A DNA stretch of 64,000 nucleotides from positions 1 through 64,000 of the forward strand of contig NZ_JALJDX010000207.1 of the NCBI RefSeq assembly GCF_022952855.1, written 5' to 3'. How positions within the stretch are numbered: the stretch's first letter is position 1; every line of letters starts with the position of its first letter. This DNA is from Pseudomonas sp. RGM2987 (GTDB lineage Bacteria; Pseudomonadota; Gammaproteobacteria; Pseudomonadales; Pseudomonadaceae). Under the pieces are notes generated by a model that had not been told where the DNA came from, made no database searches, and was given only the letters and a program-made list of their open reading frames with translations. The position numbers and the translations under genes were made by a program. Below are positions 1 to 10,813 of the stretch, in pieces.

Positions 1-328
1 GGAGCAATGCCGGAGTGAGGGAACACCGAGCCTTGGCGAGGTGCCCAGTGGTGGGGCACAGCCTTTTTTGCTTACTTTTTTTGGCGTTTGAAAAAAAGTG
101 AGCCGCCGTCAGGGCGGAACCCTAAGCCGCCGTTACCGCAGAAATGGATATGTACACGGTCAAAAAATCCCCACAGACCGACACAAAGCCATCGCGAGCA
201 AGCCCGCTCCCACAATTGGAATCGCAGCACAGCCAGCAGAGATGGGCCGGCGATACGGCCAAATCCCCCCAAACCGCCACAAACTCCCTGTAAACTCCGG
301 CCTTTGCCCCCCGACACAGGAAGTTGGC
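1..328. repeat. Gene-free left edge: probable dispersed Pseudomonas repeat plus one REP unit
   Basis: No gene is supported here. Bases 1 to about 150 resemble a dispersed intergenic sequence I recognise from Pseudomonas genomes (it contains 'gagtgagggaacaccgagcc' and, further on, an A-rich run followed by 'gtgagccgccgtcagggcgg'). Recognition is from memory. A single REP unit of the GTGGGAGCGGGCTTGCTCGCG type lies at about 190-214 in reverse orientation without the usual inverted partner. Open frames across this stretch are low-complexity Pro/Arg-rich shadows. Confidence 0.45.
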
Positions 329-937
329 ATGTCCGCCTCGATCCTCTACATCCACGGCTTCAACAGCGCCCCAGCCTCGACCAAGGCCCGCCAGCTCATC
401 GACGTGATGACCCGCCTGGGCCTGGCCGACCGACTGCAAGTGCCGGCCCTGCACCACCACCCCCGCGAAGCCATGGCCCAGCTGGAGCAGGCGATTACCC
501 AACTGGGCCGTCCGCTGCTGGTCGGCAGCTCGCTCGGCGGCTACTATGCCACTCACTTGGCCGAGCGCCACGGCCTCAAGGCGTTGTTGATCAACCCGGC
601 CGTCAGCCCCCATCGGATGTTCGACGGCTACCTGGGCCCGCAGAAAAATCTATACACCGACGAAACCTGGGACCTGACCCTCGACCACGTCACAACCCTG
701 GCCGAACTGGAAGTCCCGGCGCCCCGGGATCCGCAGCGGTATCAGGTATGGTTGCAAACCGGTGACGAAACGCTGGATTATCGCCACGCCCAGCAGTATT
801 ACCGCGCCTGTGCCTTGCGCATCCAGGCTGGCGGCGACCACAGTTTCCAAGGGTTTGCCCAGCAACTGCCGGCGCTGCTGAGTTTTGCCGGCATAGGCGC
901 CGATTTGTACCAGGCGATCGACTTCACCTTGCTGTGA
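329..937 (+). CDS. yqiA: YqiA-family alpha/beta-hydrolase (esterase)
   Basis: Predicted cytoplasmic esterase of 202 residues, the usual size for YqiA. The start is ATG at 329 with AGGAAG nine bases upstream; longer frames run into the repeat at the left edge and are not credible. The N-terminus has the oxyanion-type 'YIHGFNS' (about 7-13), and Ser68 in 'GSSLGG' is the nucleophile of the GxSxG elbow. The His near the C-terminus in 'GGDHSF' would complete the triad. It lies 43 bp upstream of parE, the order also seen in enterobacteria, so co-transcription is likely. The physiological substrate is not known. Confidence 0.88.
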   Translation: MSASILYIHGFNSAPASTKARQLIDVMTRLGLADRLQVPALHHHPREAMAQLEQAITQLGRPLLVGSSLGGYYATHLAERHGLKALLINPAVSPHRMFDGYLGPQKNLYTDETWDLTLDHVTTLAELEVPAPRDPQRYQVWLQTGDETLDYRHAQQYYRACALRIQAGGDHSFQGFAQQLPALLSFAGIGADLYQAIDFTLL

Positions 938-968
938 GCCATCGCCCCCTTTTTCATTTGAACACTGA

Positions 969-2884
<1,916 letters not shown>

Positions 2885-2885
<1 letters not shown>

Positions 2886-3871
2886 TGCGCAACGGGTTCG
2901 CCCTGGCATTGGTGCTGTGGGCGGGGGTTGTGGTGGCAGAGCCGGCACCGGAACTGAAGTTGCTGTCCGAGCATGTCGTCGAGGGCATGCGCGGCGGTAA
3001 CTTGTCCGGGCTGGCCGTGTGTGGCGGCGAGCTGTGGACGGTGTCCGATCGCGACGATGACCGCATTTATCGCCTGGACGCGTCCGATGCGAAGGTCTGG
3101 CAGGCAGATGCCCTGGTCATTGACGTGCCCCAGGTGCCCGACAACGGCTTGCCCTGGGGCCTGCGTTCACGAACCTGGGCGGCGTCGTTCCTGCGCGGTG
3201 GGGCGCTGGATTTCGAAGGCATCAGTTGCGACAGTGCCGGCAATCGCTATGTGGTCAGCGAGGCCTATGCGGCTATATTGCAGGTGCCGCCGACAGGCGA
3301 GGCGTCCTGGTTGAAAATCGCCCCGGCGTTGATTCGCCAGGCCCGGGCCAGCGGCATGTTGCTGCATTTCAATGCGCTGTTCGAAGGCTTGGCGGTGAAC
3401 CCGGCCGGCGACCAGCTCTGGTTGGCGGCTGAGCGTGAGCGTCGCGGCCTGCTATTGATCAAGCGCCAGCAAACGGTGTGGGATTGCGATGGCAACTGCG
3501 TGCTGTTGAGCGAAGCGGGGCTGGAGATGCAGCCGGCGCAATTTCCCAAGGCCAAGCCGGTTTCCCGGGATTTCGCCGATATTTCACTGTTCAACGGCAA
3601 ACTGTTTACCCTGGAGCGCAACGCCTTCCAGGTCTGCCGGCGTGACCCGCAGAGCGCCAAGGTGGAGCGTTGCTGGTCGTTCGCCGCCGAGGCGTTGCAG
3701 GACAATCGCCGCTATGCCCAGGCCTATGGGTTGGCCGAAGCGCTGGTGGTGGATGCCGAGGGTGCCTGGATCGGCCTGGACAACAATGACGGGCGCCGGG
3801 CCGATGGTGAAGAACGCCCGATCGTCTGGCGCTTTGCCGCGCCGGACGGCGGCTGGAGCGCCTCGCCATGA
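2885..3871 (+). CDS. Secreted esterase-like/phytase-like beta-propeller protein
   Basis: Protein of 328 residues that starts with a short signal peptide (cleavage predicted after 'VVVA', about residue 18), so it should be periplasmic. Repeated blocks such as 'LSGLAVCGGELWTVSDRDDDRIYRLD' suggest a phytase-like beta-propeller, the fold often labelled 'esterase-like activity of phytase family'. It contains several Cys residues consistent with export. No catalytic residues can be assigned with confidence. It sits between parE and parC with a 1-nt overlap to parE and a 4-nt overlap to the next gene, so it is part of the parE-parC operon. Confidence 0.75.
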
Positions 3872-4389
3872 GTCAACAGCCACCGGGCAAGCGCGCCGGT
3901 CGCGTGCTGATGATCCTGGCCTGGTGTGCGGCGCTGTTCCTGGCCACGCGGTTTTTTGCTCAGCTGGAACAGCGCCAGCAGAACCCCAACACCCAGGTGT
4001 ACTCGCAACGCGGTGACGGATTTATCGAGGTGAAGCTGCTCGGCAATACCCAGGGGCATTTCGTCGCCAGCGGCCAGATCAACGGCCAGCCGGTGGACTT
4101 CATGCTCGACACCGGCGCCACCGACGTGGCGATTCCGGTGGAGCTGGCCGAGCGCCTCAGGCTGGAAAAAGGTTTTGGCGTGACATTGAGCACGGCCAAC
4201 GGTTTGAGCGAGGGCTATCGCACCCGCATCGACCGGCTGCAACTGGGCGACATTGTCTTGCGCGATGTCCGGGCCCTGGTGGCGCCTGGCCTGGGCGGCA
4301 CACAAGTGCTGCTGGGCATGAGCGCCCTGAACAAACTTGAATTTACCCAGCGCGACGGCACCATGCTGCTGCGCCAGACAACGAACTGA
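3868..4389 (+). CDS. Membrane-anchored retropepsin-like aspartic protease
   Basis: Protein of 173 residues with one N-terminal membrane anchor (about 11-31, '[18 protein letters not shown]') followed by a single clan-AA aspartic protease domain. The catalytic '[11 protein letters not shown]' is at about residues 75-85; a second glycine-rich flap region ends with '[13 protein letters not shown]', typical of bacterial retropepsin-like proteins (TIGR02281 type). One DTG per chain implies it works as a homodimer. It probably faces the periplasm. Its start overlaps the preceding stop (ATGA), and parC begins 11 bp after its stop, so all are transcribed together. Confidence 0.82.
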   Translation: MSQQPPGKRAGRVLMILAWCAALFLATRFFAQLEQRQQNPNTQVYSQRGDGFIEVKLLGNTQGHFVASGQINGQPVDFMLDTGATDVAIPVELAERLRLEKGFGVTLSTANGLSEGYRTRIDRLQLGDIVLRDVRALVAPGLGGTQVLLGMSALNKLEFTQRDGTMLLRQTTN

Positions 4390-4399
4390 TGAGGCCCGC

Positions 4400-6664
4400 A
4401 TGAGCGACATTCTTGCAGACAGCTTAGATGGCGTAGAACGCCGATCGCTGGCTGACTTCACCGAAAATGCCTACCTCAACTACTCCATGTACGTGATCAT
4501 GGACCGTGCCCTGCCGCACATCGGCGACGGCTTGAAGCCGGTCCAGCGGCGGATCGTCTACGCCATGAGTGAGCTGGGGCTGGACGCCGACTCCAAGCAC
4601 AAGAAGTCGGCTCGCACCGTCGGCGACGTGCTCGGCAAGTTCCACCCCCACGGCGATTCTGCCTGCTACGAAGCCATGGTGCTGATGGCGCAGCCGTTCA
4701 GCTATCGCTACACCCTGGTGGACGGGCAGGGCAACTGGGGTGCGCCGGACGATCCCAAGTCCTTCGCGGCCATGCGGTACACCGAGGCGCGCCTGTCGCG
4801 TTACTCCGAAGTGCTGCTCAGCGAATTGGGCCAGGGCACTGCGGATTGGGGGCCGAACTTCGACGGTACCCTCGACGAACCCCTGGTGTTGCCGGCACGA
4901 TTGCCGAATATCCTGCTCAATGGCACCACAGGCATTGCCGTGGGCATGGCCACTGATGTGCCGCCCCACAACCTGCGGGAAGTGGCGACAGCTTGCGTGC
5001 GCCTGCTGGACGAGCCAAAAGCCACGGTCGAGCAACTCTGCGAGCACATCCAGGGTCCGGATTATCCGACCGAAGCGGAAATCATCACACCGCGCGCCGA
5101 ACTGCTGAAAATCTACGAGAACGGTCGCGGTTCGGTGCGCATGCGTGCCGTGTACCACATCGAGGACGGCGACATCATCGTCACGGCGCTGCCGCATCAG
5201 GTGTCCGGGGCCAAGGTGTTGGAACAGATTGCCGCGATGATGCAGGCAAAACCATCGAAAGCACCGCAAGTTGCGGACCTGCGCGACGAGTCCGACCATG
5301 AGAACCCGTGCCGGATCGTGATCATTCCGGTCAACAGCCGGGTCGACCATGACGCACTGATGCAGCACCTGTTCGCCAGTACCGACCTGGAGTCCAGCTA
5401 TCGGGTCAACATCAACATCATCGGCCTGGACGGCAAGCCACAGCTGAAAAACCTGCGGGCGCTGCTGGTGGAATGGCTGGAGTTCCGGGTCAAGACCGTC
5501 CGCCGGCGCCTGCAATTCCGCCTGGACAAGGTCGAACGCCGCCTGCACCTGTTGGACGGTTTGCTGATTGCCTACCTCAACCTGGACGAAGTGATCCACA
5601 TCATCCGCACCGAGGAACACCCCAAGGCCAGTTTGATTGCCCGCTTTGCCTTGAGCGAAATCCAGGCCGACTACATCCTCGACACCCGCCTGCGGCAATT
5701 GGCGCGTCTGGAAGAGATGAAGCTGCGGGCCGAGCAGGATGAGTTGCTCAAGGAGCAGGCCAAGCTGCAAGCCCTGCTAGGTAGCGAAGCCAAGCTCAAG
5801 AAACTGGTGCGCACCGAACTGCTCAAGGACGCCGAAACCTATGGCGACGACCGCCGTTCGCCGATCGTCGAGCGCGCCGAAGCCAAGGCGCTGAGCGAAC
5901 ACGATCTGCTGCCGAACGAGAAAGTCACCGTCGTGCTGTCGGAAAAAGGCTGGGTACGTTCCGCCAAGGGCCACGACATCGACGCCGCAGGGCTTTCCTA
6001 CAAGGCCGGGGATGGTTTCAAGGCCCTGGCGCCTGGGCGTTCCAACCAGTTTGCGGTGTTTATCGACTCTACGGGACGCAGCTATTCGGTGGCGGCTCAT
6101 ACCCTGCCGTCGGCGCGTGGCCAGGGCGAACCGCTGACCGGTCGATTAACTCCGCCACCAGGTGCAACTTTTGAATGCGTGCTGATGCCTGATGATGATG
6201 GGCTGTACGTTATTGCATCGGACGCAGGCTACGGTTTCGTGGTCAAGGGCGAGGATCTGCAAGCCAAGAACAAGGCGGGCAAGGCACTGTTGAGCCTGCC
6301 GAACAACGCCAAGGTGATTGCGCCGCGCCCGGTCGCCGACCGTGAGAGTAATTGGCTGGCTTCGGTGACGACCGAGGGCAGGCTGCTGGTGTTCAAGATC
6401 AGCGACCTGCCGCAACTGGGCAAAGGCAAGGGCAACAAAATTATTGGCATTTCCGGCGAACGGGTGGCGAGCCGTGAGGAATATGTCACGGATATTGCAG
6501 TATTGGCGGAAGGCGCCACGCTCGTCCTGCAGGCTGGAAAGCGGACGCTGTCGTTGAAAGCAGACGATCTTGAACATTACAAAGGTGAACGCGGTCGGCG
6601 GGGCAACAAGCTTCCGAGGGGTTTTCAACGGGTCGATGCGCTGCTCGTCGAAAACCTGAATTAA
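4400..6664 (+). CDS. parC: DNA topoisomerase IV subunit A (ParC)
   Basis: DNA cleavage/religation subunit of topoisomerase IV, 754 residues from ATG at 4400; an in-frame upstream extension overlaps the protease gene and is rejected. The '[12 protein letters not shown]' segment has Ser87 and Glu91, the residues altered in fluoroquinolone-resistant pseudomonads, so this allele is wild type at both. The catalytic Tyr lies in '[11 protein letters not shown]'. The coiled-coil tower and the C-terminal beta-pinwheel region follow. It pairs with ParE encoded 1.5 kb upstream in the same operon. Confidence 0.97.
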   Translation: MSDILADSLDGVERRSLADFTENAYLNYSMYVIMDRALPHIGDGLKPVQRRIVYAMSELGLDADSKHKKSARTVGDVLGKFHPHGDSACYEAMVLMAQPFSYRYTLVDGQGNWGAPDDPKSFAAMRYTEARLSRYSEVLLSELGQGTADWGPNFDGTLDEPLVLPARLPNILLNGTTGIAVGMATDVPPHNLREVATACVRLLDEPKATVEQLCEHIQGPDYPTEAEIITPRAELLKIYENGRGSVRMRAVYHIEDGDIIVTALPHQVSGAKVLEQIAAMMQAKPSKAPQVADLRDESDHENPCRIVIIPVNSRVDHDALMQHLFASTDLESSYRVNINIIGLDGKPQLKNLRALLVEWLEFRVKTVRRRLQFRLDKVERRLHLLDGLLIAYLNLDEVIHIIRTEEHPKASLIARFALSEIQADYILDTRLRQLARLEEMKLRAEQDELLKEQAKLQALLGSEAKLKKLVRTELLKDAETYGDDRRSPIVERAEAKALSEHDLLPNEKVTVVLSEKGWVRSAKGHDIDAAGLSYKAGDGFKALAPGRSNQFAVFIDSTGRSYSVAAHTLPSARGQGEPLTGRLTPPPGATFECVLMPDDDGLYVIASDAGYGFVVKGEDLQAKNKAGKALLSLPNNAKVIAPRPVADRESNWLASVTTEGRLLVFKISDLPQLGKGKGNKIIGISGERVASREEYVTDIAVLAEGATLVLQAGKRTLSLKADDLEHYKGERGRRGNKLPRGFQRVDALLVENLN

Positions 6665-6678
6665 GCGTGCTAGAGGGC

Positions 6679-6707
6679 TCGGTCTGCGATTAAAAGGTGC
6701 AGACCGA
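6679..6707 (+). terminator. Hairpin downstream of parC
   Basis: A perfect 9-bp stem, TCGGTCTGC at 6679-6687 and GCAGACCGA at 6699-6707, lies 15 bp after the parC stop. It is not followed by a clear T-run, so it may be an imperfect terminator or an RNA-stabilising hairpin. Confidence 0.45.
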
Positions 6708-6840
6708 CGCTTTCGCGCTGGAGTCGGGACGCATATTCACGGATGATAGGCCCTTTCAAGCGCCGGCGTGGCCGAGCGTTCTTTTTTATGACCAAGTATT
6801 TTTTCACTGTGGTATGCCTTGTGGCCGCCACTTGGACGGG

Positions 6841-7554
6841 ATGATGACTGCTCTGCGCCTTCCTATTTTGTGGCTCGCCGGCCTGCTTGGCCTGGCGGGT
6901 TGCGCCGTCAACCAGCCGGTGTCGCTGTATCAACTCGACAGCGGCAACCCGGCCCAGCCTGCGCAAAGCACGGGCATGGCGGTATTGCTGGGGCCGGTGT
7001 TGATTGCCGATTACCTGCAACGCGAAACCCTGTTGCAACGCCAGCCGGACGGCAGCCTGCAGGCTGCTACGGACGGCCGTTGGGCCGGTAGCCTGTCCTC
7101 GGACATCGATCAATTGCTGTTGCGTCAGGTGGCCGGGCACCTGGACAGCCAGCGCGTAGTCCTGGCGCCAGCCATCCAGGGTTTTACCCCGGATGTCCAG
7201 GTGCTGCTGTCGATTACCCGCCTGGATTCGGGCAAAGCCCAACCGGCGGTACTCGACGCCCAGTGGCGGTTGATCGACCGTCGCGGCAAGGTGCGGGAAA
7301 ACCGCATCGTGCACCTGCAAGAGCAACATGCCGGCACCACCGCGGCACAGGTCCAGGCCCAGGGCGTCCTGGTGCAGCGCTTGGCCGAACAGCTCTCCAC
7401 GGCGCTCAAACCGCTGGCCAACCAGCCGCCGATCGTCGAAGCTCCGACCCGCAAGTCCGCTCCGGTCCAGGCCAAGCCTGCCGAACCGGAAAAATCGCCG
7501 AAAATCCCGATGGCCTTGCCGATTCGTACGGATATGGAAGTGTTCAGGTTTTGA
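6841..7554 (+). CDS. PqiC-like (DUF330) outer-membrane lipoprotein
   Basis: Lipoprotein of 237 residues. The start at 6841 (ATGATG, preceded by GGACGGG) gives a signal peptide ending in the lipobox 'LAGC', so Cys20 or so would be lipidated. The body begins with 'VSLYQLDSG' and carries the pattern of the PqiC/ABC-type transport auxiliary lipoprotein family (YajI/DUF330), for example 'WAGSLSSDIDQLLLRQ' and a helix-rich C-terminus with Pro/Lys linker. PqiC proteins assist MCE-type lipid transport, but no pqiA/pqiB gene is adjacent here, so the partner is elsewhere or this is a stand-alone paralogue. The exact start is uncertain; codons upstream are also open. Confidence 0.72.
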   Translation: MMTALRLPILWLAGLLGLAGCAVNQPVSLYQLDSGNPAQPAQSTGMAVLLGPVLIADYLQRETLLQRQPDGSLQAATDGRWAGSLSSDIDQLLLRQVAGHLDSQRVVLAPAIQGFTPDVQVLLSITRLDSGKAQPAVLDAQWRLIDRRGKVRENRIVHLQEQHAGTTAAQVQAQGVLVQRLAEQLSTALKPLANQPPIVEAPTRKSAPVQAKPAEPEKSPKIPMALPIRTDMEVFRF

Positions 7555-7574
7555 GGTTGGACTGATGTGAAGCG

Positions 7575-7600
7575 AAGCCCGCGTTGATGCGGGCTTTGTT
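7575..7600 (+). terminator. Rho-independent terminator after the lipoprotein gene
   Basis: Stem AAGCCCGC / GCGGGCTT with loop GTTGAT, followed by a T-rich stretch (tgttgttt). Confidence 0.75.
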
Positions 7601-7633
7601 GTTTCTGGCGGGTGGATTACCGGTGCCCGCACG

Positions 7634-7737
7634 GGCCTCTTCGCGAGCAAGCCCGCTCCCACAAGGGATCCGAACGGACTGCAGAATTTGCGTCCACTGG
7701 AGATCCCTGTGGGAGCGGGCTTGCCCGCGAAGAGGCC
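7634..7737. repeat. REPIN, family A (inverted REP pair)
   Basis: Two inverted copies of the REP unit GTGGGAGCGGGCTTGCTCGCG, extended by matching flanks (ggcctctt / aagaggcc), enclose a short loop. One arm reads TTGCCCGCG rather than TTGCTCGCG. It lies between the convergent lipoprotein and ytjB-like genes. Confidence 0.9.
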
Positions 7738-7750
7738 AGCACAGCCAACA

Positions 7751-7784
7751 AAAAGCCCGCAGACAATTACTCATTTGCGGGCTT
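7751..7784 (-). terminator. Terminator of the ytjB-like gene
   Basis: Stem AAGCCCGCA / TGCGGGCTT with an A-run on the plus strand (T-run on the minus strand), 22 bp after the stop of the minus-strand gene. Confidence 0.75.
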
Positions 7785-7805
7785 CGTCGTACCAGCTACT
7801 GAATC

Positions 7806-9323
7806 TCAGGCCTGGCGCTCATGCATCCGCGCCAACTGCCGCTCCAGCATCGACGGATACGGCTCCATCAGACGCTCCACGCAGCAGGCGCCTTCGGGGC
7901 TGGCGATGGGGCGGATGCGGGCGCGCTGGCGAATCAGCGCGTCGTCGTTGATCTTGCGTTCCACCAGCAGCAGGTTGCGGCTGTGTTGCGACAGGGCCAG
8001 GGCGTCCTGGGCGGTTTCGGTCAGCAGCAGGTCGATCTGGCTCAGGCCGAACAGCCCGTCGCCCAGGGTCAGGCCCAGTTGCAGTTGCAGGGTGATGCCG
8101 CTGTCGGCGACTTCGATCTGCAACTGATGCCCCAGGGCCCGCAGCAGCTCGCCGCAGCAAACGGCATTGGTCAGGTAGTCGTCGCCGCTGTCCTCGGTAT
8201 GGAACAGCATCAGCGTGCTGCCATCGTTGAGGGTGTGCAATTCGCCCTGATAAAGCGATGCGGCCTGGTCCAGGCAATCGCGGTAGCGCTCGAGCAATTC
8301 CTTCAGGCGCGCCTGGGGCAGGCGGCGCAGTTGATCCTGGGCACCCAGTTGCACCGCCAGTACGGCGCTGTGCTGGGGCTGGTTCGAGACGACAGGTCGG
8401 GCGAGCGGTTTTGGCTCGCCGGTCACTGACTCGTCACGCAGGTCGGCGAAGGCGTCGTCGTCCTCGTCATCCTCTACCGTACGCACCACATGCCGCGGGG
8501 CGGCCTTGGCAGCCGGCATCGGCGGGCTTTCGTCGAAGCCCGGATCGCGCAGGTTGCGCACCTCAAAGCCTGGCTCGGCGGCGTCCTCGTCAACGAAGTC
8601 GAGTTCTTCGGGTTCCGGCACGGGCGCAGGTTCCGGCGCGAAGCTGGCGTGCAGTTGCCGGGCCAGGTCGCCGATTTCGTCCTGGCGCTGGGTGGCCGGC
8701 GTGTGCTCGTCGATGTCCCGCAGCCACACTCGCAGTTGCAGCAGCGGCGTGGAGATGTGCCGGCCCAGGCGCAGGCTCAAGGCCAGCGCCAGTGCCAGCA
8801 GGATCGCGCTGAGGATGCCCATGCTTTGCAGGCTGATGGTCATCGGCTGCTGGAACTGGTCCATGTCCAGGCTGATGCGCAGTTGCCCGGCGGTCACGTC
8901 CTGGAAGGTGATCTTGCTTTGGTACATGCCGCCGGACTCGCCCAGCAGGCCTGGCTTGGGACGCTGGCCGGCCTCGGCGAGGATGCGGTTGTCGACGCTG
9001 TAGATGGCGGCGTGGGCCACCAGTTTGTTCTTGGTCAGGTTGTTGAGCAGCACGTTGAGGCTGAGGATGTCGTTGGACACCAGCAGCTCGGTGGCGGACG
9101 TGGCGGTCTGGGTGGTCAGGCTTTCACCCAGCGCATCGGCCTGCTCATGCATGGCCTGCTTGAACTGCAACCCCATCACGCAGGCATAGATGACCAGGGC
9201 CAGGGCGACCAGGATCACGTTATGGCTGGCAATGCGCAATGCGATCGGCACGCGACGGTGGCGCAGTGCACGGAAGATCAGCAGGAAGAAATTGTCGGTT
9301 TTGACTGGCGTGGGCCGGTTCAC
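7806..9323 (-). CDS. YtjB/Smp (AhpA)-family membrane protein with cyclase-like C-terminal domain
   Basis: Protein of 505 residues from GTG at 9323; frames further upstream run over the serB promoter region. Two TM helices (about 26-46 and 180-202) flank a periplasmic region of roughly 130 residues; a HAMP-like linker ('ISTPLLQLRVWLRDID...DEIGDLARQL') follows, then an acidic, Pro-rich linker and a C-terminal domain of about 170 residues. Divergence from serB matches the Smp/YtjB neighbourhood in enterobacteria. The C-terminal domain has the layout of a class III nucleotidyl cyclase ('YQGELHTLNDGSTLMLF') but I cannot see the paired metal-binding aspartates, so it is likely non-catalytic. Function unknown. 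Confidence 0.75.
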   Translation of the reverse strand: MNRPTPVKTDNFFLLIFRALRHRRVPIALRIASHNVILVALALVIYACVMGLQFKQAMHEQADALGESLTTQTATSATELLVSNDILSLNVLLNNLTKNKLVAHAAIYSVDNRILAEAGQRPKPGLLGESGGMYQSKITFQDVTAGQLRISLDMDQFQQPMTISLQSMGILSAILLALALALSLRLGRHISTPLLQLRVWLRDIDEHTPATQRQDEIGDLARQLHASFAPEPAPVPEPEELDFVDEDAAEPGFEVRNLRDPGFDESPPMPAAKAAPRHVVRTVEDDEDDDAFADLRDESVTGEPKPLARPVVSNQPQHSAVLAVQLGAQDQLRRLPQARLKELLERYRDCLDQAASLYQGELHTLNDGSTLMLFHTEDSGDDYLTNAVCCGELLRALGHQLQIEVADSGITLQLQLGLTLGDGLFGLSQIDLLLTETAQDALALSQHSRNLLLVERKINDDALIRQRARIRPIASPEGACCVERLMEPYPSMLERQLARMHERQA

Positions 9324-9456
9324 TGAGCTCGGCTCTTTGTCCGTGAAATTGACGCGCAGTATAGCGACAGCCCCATGACCGGCAAAGCACCGGCGGTGCC
9401 CGATGGTCACTGAATGTGGGTAGAATGCGCTTTTTTTCCACCTGCGGGGGTGCGCC

Positions 9457-10671
9457 TTGCGCGAAATCGTCCTGATAAACATCACTGGCAGCGACCGTCC
9501 GGGTCTGACTGCGGCCATTACCGGCGTTCTGGCCCAGGGTGGTGTGAACATTCTCGACATCGGTCAGGCGGTGATCCATGACACGCTGTCGTTCGGCATC
9601 CTGGTGGAAATCCCGGACGCCGAGCAGAGCAAATCGGTGCTCAAGGACATCCTGTTCACCGCCTACAAACTTGACCAGCAGGTGCGTTTCACTCCGGTTT
9701 CCGAAGCCGATTATCAGCATTGGGTCGCCGGCCAGGGCAAGAAGCGCCACATCGTAACCCTGCTGACCCGCAAGGTCACCGCCGAGCAGTTGCAGCGCGT
9801 CAGTTCGATCACCGCCAAATATGACCTGAACATCGACCACATCGATCGGTTGTCCGGGCGCATGCCGCTGGACACCCCGGACGACAAGGGCAAGGGCTGC
9901 ATCGAGTTTTCCGTGCGCGGCGAACCGGCCGATCCCCAGGCACTGCGGGCTGAATTCCTCAGCGTCGCCCAGGAACTGAACGTCGATATCGCCTTCCAGG
10001 AAGATTCGCTGTTCCGGCGTAACCGCCGCCTGGCGGTGTTCGACATGGATTCGACGCTGATCGAAGCCGAAGTCATCGATGAACTGGCAAAAGCGGCCGG
10101 GGTGGGCGACAAGGTTTCGGCTATCACCGAGAGGGCCATGGCCGGCGAGCTGGATTTCCGCGCCAGCTTCAAGGAGCGCCTGGCCTTGTTGCAAGGCCTG
10201 GACGTCAGTGTGCTGGATTCCATCGGTGCCTCCCTGCGCCTGACCGAGGGCGCTGAAACCCTGTTTTCCGAGCTCAAGCGCCTGGGCTACAAGACGGCGA
10301 TCCTGTCCGGTGGCTTCACCTACTTCGCCAAGCAGTTGCAGGCCAAGCTCGGCATCGACTACGTGTTCGCCAACGAGCTGGAAGTGGTGGATGGCAAGGT
10401 CACCGGCGTCGCCGTCGAGCCCATCGTCGATGCCCAGCGCAAGGCTGACCTGTTGCGAGAGCTGGCGGCGAAGGAAGGACTGCGCCTGGAGCAGACCATC
10501 GCCGTGGGCGACGGCGCCAACGACTTGCCGATGCTGGCCATCGCCGGCCTGGGCGTGGCGTTCCGCGCCAAGCCATTGGTCAAGCAATCGGCCCGGCAGG
10601 CGATTTCAACCCTGGGGCTGGATGGGGTGTTGTACCTGTTGGGCTTCAGGGATCGGGACGGGCAGCTCTGA
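9457..10671 (+). CDS. serB: Phosphoserine phosphatase SerB
   Basis: Last step of L-serine synthesis: hydrolysis of O-phospho-L-serine. The 404-residue protein starts with TTG at 9457. It carries two N-terminal ACT-type regulatory segments ('TGSDRPGLTAAITGVL' near residue 10 and another around 85-160), then a HAD phosphatase core with 'FDMDSTLIEAEVIDELA' (nucleophile Asp196, acid/base Asp198), 'SGGFTYFA' and 'VGDGANDLPML'. This long ACT-containing form is typical of Pseudomonas. It is divergent from the ytjB-like gene and appears monocistronic. Confidence 0.96.
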   Translation: MREIVLINITGSDRPGLTAAITGVLAQGGVNILDIGQAVIHDTLSFGILVEIPDAEQSKSVLKDILFTAYKLDQQVRFTPVSEADYQHWVAGQGKKRHIVTLLTRKVTAEQLQRVSSITAKYDLNIDHIDRLSGRMPLDTPDDKGKGCIEFSVRGEPADPQALRAEFLSVAQELNVDIAFQEDSLFRRNRRLAVFDMDSTLIEAEVIDELAKAAGVGDKVSAITERAMAGELDFRASFKERLALLQGLDVSVLDSIGASLRLTEGAETLFSELKRLGYKTAILSGGFTYFAKQLQAKLGIDYVFANELEVVDGKVTGVAVEPIVDAQRKADLLRELAAKEGLRLEQTIAVGDGANDLPMLAIAGLGVAFRAKPLVKQSARQAISTLGLDGVLYLLGFRDRDGQL

Positions 10672-10702
10672 GCCAATACACCGATTTGGAGTGAGCGCTT
10701 TC

Positions 10703-10793
10703 GTGGCGAGGGAGCTTGCTCGCTGGCCTGCGCAGCAGGCGTCAGGTTTTTAGGGCCGCTTCGCGACCCAGCGGGAGCAAGCTCCCTCGCCAC
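10703..10793. repeat. REPIN, family B
   Basis: Inverted pair of the unit GTGGCGAGGGAGCTTGCTC(CCGCTGG) separated by a GC-rich centre containing 'cgcagcagg' and 'gccgcttcgcgac'. The left arm lacks the CCC expected after GCTC. It lies between the convergent serB and PilZ-like genes. Confidence 0.88.
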
Positions 10794-10813
10794 AAAAGGA
10801 CTGTATTGGTTGT

